DNA of 43,780 nt, from NCBI RefSeq assembly GCF_002153605.1, contig NZ_JOPG01000015.1, positions 1 to 43,780 on the forward strand, written 5' to 3'. Each line of letters opens with the position of its first letter. The first letter of the stretch is position 1. This document shows positions 15,398 through 22,435 of this stretch, piece after piece. The DNA is from Acetobacter malorum. Its GTDB lineage: Bacteria > Pseudomonadota > Alphaproteobacteria > Acetobacterales > Acetobacteraceae. The position numbers and the translations under genes are program-made. Below the pieces are notes generated by a model. The model saw only the letters and a list, made by a program, of their open reading frames with translations. It ran no database searches and was not told the DNA's origin.

Positions 15398-16533
15398 CCG
15401 ATAAGACAGCAGATAAACCGATTGCGTTTCTTGATCTTCCTGCACAGCAGAAGCGTCTGGGCCCGGCCCTGCGCGCCCGTGTGGATGCGGTGCTCGACCA
15501 TTGCCGCTTTGTGATGGGGCCGGAAGTGGCCGAGCTGGAACAGCGTCTGGCTGACTGGTGCGGTGCGAAGGAATGCGTGGGCGTCTCCTCCGGCACGGAT
15601 GCGTTGCAGATTGTCATGATGGCTGAAGGGATTGGCCGGGGGGATGCCGTGTTCCTTCCTGCCTTTACTTATACCGCGACGGCGGAAGTGCCGCTGGTGC
15701 TGGGGGCAACCCCGGTTTTTGTGGATGTGGACCCCAATACTTTCCAGATTGACCCGGACCATCTGCGCGCCCGTATTCGTGCCGTGAAGGACGCTGGCAA
15801 GCTGACGGCCCGCGCCATTGTGGGGGTCGATCTGTTCGGCCAGCCCGCGCCCTGGCCTGAACTGCGCAAGATTGCGGAAGAGGAAGGTCTGTTCCTGCTG
15901 GCGGACTGTGCGCAGTCCTTCGGTGCGGATCTGGACGGCAAACCGCTGGGGCGGGAAGCAACTGCTACCACGCTGTCTTTCTTCCCCTCCAAACCGCTGG
16001 GCGGCTACGGGGATGGCGGGGCTATTCTGACGGATGACCCGGAACGCGCCGCCCTGTATCGCTCCCTCCGCACCCACGGTGAAGGCGGCACGCGATATGA
16101 AGTGCTGCGTACCGGCATGAACGGGCGTCTGGACACGTTGCAGGCTGCCGTGCTGCTGGCCAAGCTGGATGGGTTCAGGGAAGAGCTGGACCGGCGTGAC
16201 GCGATTGCGCAGGCTTATGATGCGGGCCTTGCAGAGGTGGTGCAGGTGCCTGTGCGCGTGCCGAACAGCAAGAGCGCGTGGGCCATTTATGCTGTCCTGC
16301 TGAAAGACCCGGCAGAGCGCGCACCGCTTCAGGCGCGCCTGAAAGAGCGGGGCGTGCCCTCCGCCATTTATTATCCGCTGCCGCTGCACAAGCAGCCGGC
16401 GTATCGGGACCACCATGACGGCACAGCGTTGCCGGTGTCGGAAGATCTGGCACAGCGTATTCTGGCACTCCCCATTCACCCGGAACTGACTGATGATGAC
16501 GTCGCCCGCGTGATTGCGGCAGTGCGCGGTTAA
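15394..16533 (+). CDS. DegT/DnrJ/EryC1/StrS sugar aminotransferase (PglE/WbpE-like)
   Basis: A 379-residue PLP enzyme that aminates a keto-sugar nucleotide, usually with glutamate as donor. The family signs are SSGTDALQ (phosphate-binding loop), FTYTATAEV, DCAQSFGA and the PLP lysine Lys200 in FFPSKPLGGYGDGG. The upstream neighbour makes a 4-keto-6-deoxy sugar, so the most likely product is a 4-amino-4,6-dideoxy-hexosamine nucleotide, as in the Pgl and flagellin glycosylation pathways; a 3-amino product as with WbpE is an alternative. No acetyltransferase of the PglD type is nearby. It overlaps the dehydratase gene by four bases and is followed after 14 bp by the small anchored protein. Confidence 0.9.
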   Translation: MTDKTADKPIAFLDLPAQQKRLGPALRARVDAVLDHCRFVMGPEVAELEQRLADWCGAKECVGVSSGTDALQIVMMAEGIGRGDAVFLPAFTYTATAEVPLVLGATPVFVDVDPNTFQIDPDHLRARIRAVKDAGKLTARAIVGVDLFGQPAPWPELRKIAEEEGLFLLADCAQSFGADLDGKPLGREATATTLSFFPSKPLGGYGDGGAILTDDPERAALYRSLRTHGEGGTRYEVLRTGMNGRLDTLQAAVLLAKLDGFREELDRRDAIAQAYDAGLAEVVQVPVRVPNSKSAWAIYAVLLKDPAERAPLQARLKERGVPSAIYYPLPLHKQPAYRDHHDGTALPVSEDLAQRILALPIHPELTDDDVARVIAAVRG

Positions 16534-16547
16534 GGAGAGTTAGGGGA

Positions 16548-17012
16548 ATGAGGAAGGAAACCGCGTTTCTTATCGGGTTTCTGGTGCTGACCATTGGCAC
16601 GGCATCGTTGATCTGGATGGTGGCGCTGCCCAATTTCAAGCCGGTGGTCTTCCCTCAGGTCGCCAGTGGCGAGATTGAGGTCGGCCCGATGCGGCACAAG
16701 CGGATGCTGAGCGCGGAAGAAGTGAAATCCGTGAATGACTGGCTGAGCGAGCATAAAAGCGGCTGGGGTCCACTGGGCCGCACGCCGCCGTCTTCCGGCG
16801 ATTCGCGCCTGATGCTGAAAGACGCCAGCGGTAAAGATGTGCTGGCTCTTACGCTATGGACAGGCATTAGTGCCGCTGACTGGAATGACACGGTGTTTGT
16901 GGAAGCGCCGGATGGCTCCAAGGTCTATACGGAAAACTTTTCCGATAAAGCCTTCGCACCCCTGCGAGCCCTCGTGGACCTGCATGTTTTTAAACGGTCT
17001 GCATTTCCGTAA
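16548..17012 (+). CDS. Small membrane-anchored protein of unknown function
   Basis: A 154-residue protein with one N-terminal membrane helix (about 6-26, TAFLIGFLVLTIGTASLIWM) and no signal-peptidase site, so the remaining 125 residues should sit in the periplasm as an anchored domain. That domain is of mixed character and contains no cysteine. It is the last gene of the plus-strand glycan unit (14 bp after the aminotransferase, with a good AGGAG site) and may serve assembly or export of the glycan, but nothing in the sequence proves it. I do not recognise a family. Confidence 0.7.
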   Translation: MRKETAFLIGFLVLTIGTASLIWMVALPNFKPVVFPQVASGEIEVGPMRHKRMLSAEEVKSVNDWLSEHKSGWGPLGRTPPSSGDSRLMLKDASGKDVLALTLWTGISAADWNDTVFVEAPDGSKVYTENFSDKAFAPLRALVDLHVFKRSAFP

Positions 17013-17016
17013 AACA

Positions 17017-17053
17017 GAAAGGGCGCGGGAGATATCCTCCTGCGCCCTTCTTC
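17017..17053. terminator. Terminator between convergent glycan and yegD units
   Basis: GGGCGCGGGAG (from 17021) pairs with CTCCTGCGCCC (to 17047) with one G-T pair and a five-base ATATC loop, followed by TTCTTC and preceded by an A-rich stretch. It begins nine bases after the 154-codon gene and could serve both strands. Confidence 0.65.
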
Positions 17054-17095
17054 AAACACTCTGCGTTTTTCCGGCTTTGGATGAACGGGGTGGTC

Positions 17096-18382
17096 TCAGG
17101 CTGCGCGGCCTGACATCAGGGCCAGCCCTTCCGCCACGGAGACGAACTCGCCTCCGGCATCCACGCGGTCTTTTCCAAAACGATTGATAAACAGATTGCG
17201 CACCGCAGGTACAAAGGATGTGCCACCGGTCAGAAAGACGCGGTCAATATCCGACGCCGCAAGGTTGGCGTTTTCAAGCGCCTTGTCCACTGCGCCGCCA
17301 AACCGGGCGAGATCCGGGGCAATCCATTCTTCAAACTCCTGCCGGGTGATGGTGCGTTCCACCTTCAGCCGTTTGTGCTGGAATTTCAGCACCGTGCTGT
17401 CTGCCGAGGAGAGTGCGCTTTTGGCAGCTCCCACGGCACGGTAGAGGGCCTGCCCCTGCTGATCATTCACCAGATCAAGCAGAGCACGGAGTTTTTCCGG
17501 CTCGGCGGCGGTGCGGGTGACGTCTTCAATATCGCGCAGGGTCTGCGGGGTACGCATCAGTGCCAGACGGTGCCAGTGGCCAAGGCTTGCGTACCACTCA
17601 ATCGGCACAGGCAAAGGCTGACCGCCCATAATCCGATAGGTGCTGTCCCGCCCGAGCAGGGGCGCGATAACGGTGTTGATAATGCGGAAATCAAACTGAT
17701 CTCCCGCAATGCCCACGCCTGCATGCCCCAGCGGCGTGGCGCGGCCGGTTGCCGGGTCAAACCGCAGGACGGAGAAGTCACTGGTGCCGCCGCCAAAATC
17801 GCCCACCAGAATGGTGGTGGGTTTTTCCAGCCGCTGGGCAAAGCGCCAGCCTGCGGCTTCCGGCTCCCACGCAATACCAATCGGGCCGAAGCCTGCTGCG
17901 GTAAAGCTCTCGCGCAGGCGCTGTTCGCCCAGTGCATCATCCGCGCGGTCTCCGGCAAAATGCACAGGCCGACCGACCGTGACCTGCACGGAAGCCGGGT
18001 CAATTTTCACGGCTTCCATCAGATGCGTCAGGAAGCGCGCAATCAGCATTTCCAGCGTCATGCGGCGGCTGAAAATCTGTGTCTCGCGGAAGGATTTCTG
18101 CGCAAGGTAGGACTTCATGGACATAATCATGCGGCTTTCCGCAGGATCTTCCAGATAGGCATCAACCGCACCCGCGCCGATGGCTTCATGCAGCTTCAGG
18201 CGGCCGTGTTCTTCATCATGCCAGAAGCACAGCAGGGTGCGGCAGGTGTCGGATGCGTCGTGGTGGGGGAAGGTAAACCGGGCGGTCTCAGTCCGTCCGT
18301 CCGGGTGGGCCAGCACCACCACACTGTTGGTGGTGCCGAAATCAAGACCAATTTTCAGGCTGTTGGAAGGCGTCGTCGTCAT
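17096..18382 (-). CDS. yegD: Hsp70-family protein, YegD type
   Basis: A 428-residue protein with the actin-like ATPase domain of Hsp70. The phosphate-1 motif is GLDFGTTNSVV, phosphate-2 is VGDFGGGTSDFSVL, and the adenosine motif is VFLTGGTSFVPAVRNLF near the C-terminus. The peptide-binding beta domain and lid of DnaK are missing, and the protein stops after the ATPase, as in E. coli YegD (about 450 residues). Its client and role are unknown; a stand-alone ATPase or a regulator is possible. The gene starts 3 bp after the stop of the amidohydrolase gene and is the last of the minus-strand run fpr, gor, amidohydrolase, yegD. Confidence 0.88.
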   Translation of the reverse strand: MTTTPSNSLKIGLDFGTTNSVVVLAHPDGRTETARFTFPHHDASDTCRTLLCFWHDEEHGRLKLHEAIGAGAVDAYLEDPAESRMIMSMKSYLAQKSFRETQIFSRRMTLEMLIARFLTHLMEAVKIDPASVQVTVGRPVHFAGDRADDALGEQRLRESFTAAGFGPIGIAWEPEAAGWRFAQRLEKPTTILVGDFGGGTSDFSVLRFDPATGRATPLGHAGVGIAGDQFDFRIINTVIAPLLGRDSTYRIMGGQPLPVPIEWYASLGHWHRLALMRTPQTLRDIEDVTRTAAEPEKLRALLDLVNDQQGQALYRAVGAAKSALSSADSTVLKFQHKRLKVERTITRQEFEEWIAPDLARFGGAVDKALENANLAASDIDRVFLTGGTSFVPAVRNLFINRFGKDRVDAGGEFVSVAEGLALMSGRAA

Positions 18383-18385
18383 GTT

Positions 18386-19780
18386 TCAGCGGGCAGCCTG
18401 CGGTCTGTCGGTTGCATCAAAACGGAGGGGTTCGCCAAGCGCCTTGTCCGCCAGCGTGCCTTCCCACATCACCTGATTACCCCGGATGATGGTGCCCACC
18501 GGGCGGCCCGTGACGGTCTGGCCCGCAAAGGGAGACCAGCCACAGCGGGAAGCCATCCAGCTCTGCTCCATGGTCCAGCGGGACTTGAGGTCCACGATGG
18601 AGAAATCGGCATCATACCCCACGGCAATGCGCCCTTTGCGCACCAGCCCGAACAGGCGCTGCGGCCCGGCGGAGGTCATGTCCACAAGGCGACGCAGGGT
18701 CAGGCGGTTATTGGCCACATGGTCCAGCATCAGCGGCAGCAGGGTCTGCACGCCCGGCATGCCGGAGGGAGAGGCCGGGTAGGGTTTTTCCTTGGCAGAG
18801 AGCGCATGCGGCGCGTGGTCAGAGCCGATAATGTCCGGCATGCCCTGACTGACCCAGTGCCACAGGCCATCCCGATGCGCGCCGGAGCGGATGGGCGGGT
18901 TCATCTGCGCCAGTGTGCCCAGACGGGGATAGGCTTCTTCCCCGGCGAGTGTCAGATGCTGCGGCGTCAGTTCGCAGGAGGCAATGTCCCGATGTGCGGA
19001 AATCAGTTCCAGTTCCGCCGGGGTGGTGATGTGCAGGATATGCACGCGCCGCCCGGTCTTGCGGGCCAGATGCAGGGCTCGGGTGGTGGCCCGCAGGGCG
19101 GTCTCATCATCACGCCAGACGGGGTGGGATGCGGGGTCACCTTCCACGCGGTAGTCCATGCGTTCTTTCAGGCGGGTTTCGTCTTCCGCATGAATGGCCA
19201 CACGGCGCATGCCGGACCGCAGGACGCGTTCCAGCATGTCATCCTCGGAAATCAGCAGATTGCCGGTGGAAGACCCCATGAACACCTTGATGCCTGCCGT
19301 GCCCGGCAGCTTTTCCAGCTCACCGCACTGGTCGGCATTGTCCACGGTGGCACCCACGTAAAAGGCGTGGTCACACCACATGCGGTGCTTTGCGCGGGAA
19401 AGCTTGTAAGCCACGGCGTCCGGCGTGGACGTCGGCGGGCGCGTGTTGGGCATTTCAAACACGCCGGTTACGCCCCCCAGAACAGCGGCGCGGCTGCCAG
19501 TTTCGAGGTCCTCATTGGCCTCAGCGCCCGGCTCACGGAAGTGGACCTGCGTATCAATCACGCCCGGCAGAATGGTCAGCCCCGTGCAATCCACGGTGCG
19601 GGCGGCGTCGGCCTGCCCGCCAATGGCGGCAATCAGTCCATCCCGCACATACACATCCGTCTGCACGGTGGCGTCCGGCAGCACAACGGTGCCCCCTTTT
19701 AGAACCAGATCGTAAGATCCGCGGGCGTGAGCGGCAACGCTGCCCGGCGTGGGGCCAGACGGTGTGGGGGAGGAGGACAT
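18386..19780 (-). CDS. pyrC: Dihydroorotase-like amidohydrolase with altered first metal motif
   Basis: A 464-residue cyclic amidohydrolase, best matched to class I dihydroorotase, which closes carbamoyl-aspartate to dihydroorotate in pyrimidine synthesis; allantoinase is the main alternative. Residues for a two-metal site are Lys165 (GIKVFMGSSTG, carboxylated), His197 (AIHAED), His250 (HILHIT) and Asp321 (GSDHAPH). The usual HxH pair after the first strand reads DTQVHFREPG, so Gln78 replaces the first His and only His80 remains. This form occurs, as I recall, in a group of alphaproteobacterial proteins annotated as dihydroorotase, so activity is uncertain. No pyrB gene is adjacent. The gene lies 82 bp after gor and 3 bp before yegD. 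Confidence 0.8.
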   Translation of the reverse strand: MSSSPTPSGPTPGSVAAHARGSYDLVLKGGTVVLPDATVQTDVYVRDGLIAAIGGQADAARTVDCTGLTILPGVIDTQVHFREPGAEANEDLETGSRAAVLGGVTGVFEMPNTRPPTSTPDAVAYKLSRAKHRMWCDHAFYVGATVDNADQCGELEKLPGTAGIKVFMGSSTGNLLISEDDMLERVLRSGMRRVAIHAEDETRLKERMDYRVEGDPASHPVWRDDETALRATTRALHLARKTGRRVHILHITTPAELELISAHRDIASCELTPQHLTLAGEEAYPRLGTLAQMNPPIRSGAHRDGLWHWVSQGMPDIIGSDHAPHALSAKEKPYPASPSGMPGVQTLLPLMLDHVANNRLTLRRLVDMTSAGPQRLFGLVRKGRIAVGYDADFSIVDLKSRWTMEQSWMASRCGWSPFAGQTVTGRPVGTIIRGNQVMWEGTLADKALGEPLRFDATDRPQAAR

Positions 19781-19862
19781 GGCGTTTTTCCTGTTCTGGC
19801 GGCTGGAAAAAGAAAAGCGGGGCGAGGCAGAGGGGCGAGGGCCGCGCCGGAGCGCGGTCGGG

Positions 19863-21266
19863 TCAGGACGCGGAGGCTGCGGGTGTTTCCCGTGTGCGGG
19901 TGCGCAGGGTCACCAGTTCCTCGGCGGAGGTGGGGTGAATGCCGATGGTGCGGTCAAAATCCTGCTTGGTCAGACCCGCAGTCACAGCGACCGCCACGCC
20001 TTGCAGCATTTCCGGCGCGTCATCACCCAGAATATGTGCGCCCATCACCTTCTGGCTGCTCTGCTGCACAACCAGTTTCATGACCGTCTTGCGGTCTTTG
20101 CGGCCGCTCAGCGTGTGGCGCATGGGGGTGAAGCGCGTGAAGTAGATATCCACCACGCCATGATGTGCGGCTTCCGTTTCCGTCAGGCCAACCGAGGCCA
20201 TCGGCGGGGAGAAAAAGACGGCCTTGGGCGTGGTGTCGAAAGACCATTCCCGCGGCGGTGCTTTGCCGAACAGGCGGTCAGCCAGATTATGGCCCTCGGC
20301 AATAGCAACGGGGGTCAGGTTGATGCGGTCCGTCACGTCACCAATGGCATACACGCCCGGTTCCGTCGTCTGGCTGTTGGCATCCACCTTGATCTGCCCG
20401 AGATCCCCCACGGCAATGCTCGTTTTGTCGAGCCCAAGCTTTTCAATCTTGGGTTTTCTGCCGGTGGCGAAGAACACGCAGTCAGCTTCCAGCGTTTGCC
20501 CGTTATCCAGCGTGACGGTGTAGGTCTCGCCCTCTTTGGTCACACGGCTGGAGGAACAGCGCGGATGCTGGGTGATGCCACGCACGGTAATGGCCTCAGC
20601 CATTGCGGCGCGCATATCCTCATCAAACCCGCGCAAGGGGAGAGCCTGCCGGTAAACCAGATCCACCTGAGAACCTAAGCCTGCAAAAATTCCGGCAAAT
20701 TCCAGCCCGATATAACCACCGCCGACAATCACCACGCGCTGCGGGCGGTCGGGCAGATGAAAGGCTTCGTCAGACGTAATGGCCAGCTCTGCTCCGGGAA
20801 TATCCGGGCGCAAAGGGGTGGAGCCGGTAGCGATAACGATGTTTTTTGCCGTTACGGTGCGCGGCGCTTCATGCGGGGCAAGCGGAGAAGCCTCAACGCG
20901 CACGGTATGGGCATCCACAAAACGGGCATGGCCCGTCAGCAGGGTGATGCCTGCTTTCTCCAGCATGGAGACGTAAATGCCGTTCAGGCGAGTAATTTCT
21001 TTATCTTTGGCGGCAATCAGCGTGGCCCAGTCATGGGTGCCACGGGTGGAGGACCAGCCAAATGCGTGGCTGTCATCCACCAGATCACCATACTCACTGG
21101 CCTGAACCATGAGCTTTTTGGGCACGCAGCCCAGATTGACGCAGGTGCCGCCCCAGTGGCGGCTTTCCACCACGGCAACGCGCGCGCCATGCCCTGCGGC
21201 AATACGGGCACAGCGCACCCCGCCGGAGCCTGCTCCGATGACAAGAAGATCAAATTCATGCGTCAT
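19863..21266 (-). CDS. gor: Glutathione-disulfide reductase
   Basis: A 467-residue flavoprotein disulfide reductase that uses NADPH to turn glutathione disulfide into two glutathiones in the cytosol. Seen: FAD site GAGSGGVRCA (11-20), redox pair Cys42-Cys47 in GGTCVNLGCVPKK, NAD(P) site VGGGYIGLEFA, FAD site YAIGDV and the C-terminal catalytic His region IGIHPTSAEELVTLR. The FAD-site form GSGGVR and the C-terminal box favour glutathione reductase over mercuric reductase or lipoamide dehydrogenase; trypanothione-type reductases are a less likely alternative. It lies 31 bp downstream of fpr, which also uses NADPH, suggesting a redox-balance unit. A glutathione-dependent alcohol dehydrogenase gene begins at 43333. 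Confidence 0.9.
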   Translation of the reverse strand: MTHEFDLLVIGAGSGGVRCARIAAGHGARVAVVESRHWGGTCVNLGCVPKKLMVQASEYGDLVDDSHAFGWSSTRGTHDWATLIAAKDKEITRLNGIYVSMLEKAGITLLTGHARFVDAHTVRVEASPLAPHEAPRTVTAKNIVIATGSTPLRPDIPGAELAITSDEAFHLPDRPQRVVIVGGGYIGLEFAGIFAGLGSQVDLVYRQALPLRGFDEDMRAAMAEAITVRGITQHPRCSSSRVTKEGETYTVTLDNGQTLEADCVFFATGRKPKIEKLGLDKTSIAVGDLGQIKVDANSQTTEPGVYAIGDVTDRINLTPVAIAEGHNLADRLFGKAPPREWSFDTTPKAVFFSPPMASVGLTETEAAHHGVVDIYFTRFTPMRHTLSGRKDRKTVMKLVVQQSSQKVMGAHILGDDAPEMLQGVAVAVTAGLTKQDFDRTIGIHPTSAEELVTLRTRTRETPAASAS

Positions 21267-21297
21267 GGCGCAGGCTCCGTTTTTTAGTTCACTAACC

Positions 21298-22212
21298 TCA
21301 GCGTTCAGCGAAGGCCTTTTCCACTACGTAAGAACCGGGGTTGGACATATTGCCTTCATCAAACCCACGGGCCTGCAGCAGGGCTTCCGTATCCGCCAGC
21401 ATTTCCGGTGACCCGCAGATCATCACACGATCATGCTCGGGGTCCAGTTCCGGGATGTTCAGATCCGTGAAGATCTTGCCGGATTCGATCAGCTTTGTGA
21501 TGCGGTCCGTCACGGCAAAGGCTTCACGCGTCACAGCCGGGTAGTACAGCAGCTTGCCGGAGATGTCCTCGCCCAGAAACTCATGTTCCGGCAGTTCATG
21601 ACGGATGTGGTTGGCATAGGCCAGCTCACCGGAAATACGCACTGTGTGGCTGAGAATGACGTGCTCGAACCGCTCATAGCAGTCCGGGTCTTTGATCAGG
21701 CTCATGAACGGTGCCAGACCTGTGCCGGTGGACAGGAAATACAGGTTCCGGCCCGGGCGCAGGTTGTCCAGCAGCAGCGTGCCGGTCGGTTTGCGGCCAA
21801 TCAGAACCGTATCGCCTACTTTGACGTGGCGCAGGCGGGAGGTCAGCGGGCCTTCCGGCACGGCAATGGAGAGGAACTCCATCTCATCCGCGTAGTTGGG
21901 GGAGGCAATGGAGTAGGCGCGGAGCAGGGGCTTGCCGTTCAGTTCAATGCCGATCATGGCGAACTGGCCGTTTTCAAACCGCAGGCCGGGGTCACGCGTG
22001 GTGGTGAAGCTGAACAGACGGTCCGTCCAGTGATGCACCGTCAGCACCTTGGCCGGATACAGGTTGCCGTATTCCTTGGTCGGGGGGGCAAGATGCCAGA
22101 CACCGTCCTGACCTTCTACCGGCAGGAGGCCTGTCGGGACTTCAGAGGCCGTCATTTTCGGCAGAATGTCGGAAAATGTTCCGGTTGACGTTTCAGACAT
22201 GGTTTCAGACAT
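21298..22212 (-). CDS. fpr: Ferredoxin-NADP reductase
   Basis: A 304-residue FAD enzyme that exchanges electrons between NADPH and ferredoxin or flavodoxin. The FAD-binding box is LLRAYSIASPNYADEMEF, the NADP side shows FLSTGTGLAPFMSLI and VMICGSPEML, and the protein ends VVEKAFAER, the extended C-terminus of the bacterial type. About 45 residues before the FAD domain are extra compared with typical bacterial Fpr. Two Met starts (22212, 22200) lie in a tandem 12-bp duplication; GGAG stands 12 bases before the first. Upstream in-frame codons to 22608 overlap the divergent helicase and are rejected. The likely partner is FdxA (6388-6720). Confidence 0.9.
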   Translation of the reverse strand: MSETMSETSTGTFSDILPKMTASEVPTGLLPVEGQDGVWHLAPPTKEYGNLYPAKVLTVHHWTDRLFSFTTTRDPGLRFENGQFAMIGIELNGKPLLRAYSIASPNYADEMEFLSIAVPEGPLTSRLRHVKVGDTVLIGRKPTGTLLLDNLRPGRNLYFLSTGTGLAPFMSLIKDPDCYERFEHVILSHTVRISGELAYANHIRHELPEHEFLGEDISGKLLYYPAVTREAFAVTDRITKLIESGKIFTDLNIPELDPEHDRVMICGSPEMLADTEALLQARGFDEGNMSNPGSYVVEKAFAER

Positions 22213-22213
22213 G
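22190..22213. repeat. 12-bp tandem duplication at the fpr start
   Basis: GTTTCAGACATG occurs twice in direct succession (22190-22201 and 22202-22213). On the coding strand it duplicates the start codon plus three codons, giving the N-terminus MSETMSET. The duplication leaves two in-frame starts four codons apart. Confidence 0.85.
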
Positions 22214-22435
22214 GGCCGCTTATACTCCGCTTGCAGCAGATCGAGAGGATATGCCCCGTAGCCGGCCTGTGGTCCCGGTGCGGACTCTTGAACGGCACGG
22301 AGGCGTGCTTCTGGTCGTGGCGCGTTTCTAAGGGGCCAGGAAGCAGGACGCCAGTGCAAATTCATCACGCGACGCTTTCTGGCAGCGCACAGGTGCGGTT
22401 TTATTGCTTTTTCAGCCATTGTTCCGCCCGCGCGG

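Noticed and set aside
17375..19702. 775-codon plus-strand frame opposite yegD and the amidohydrolase
   Set aside because: It covers parts of two well-supported minus-strand genes and has no domain signature.
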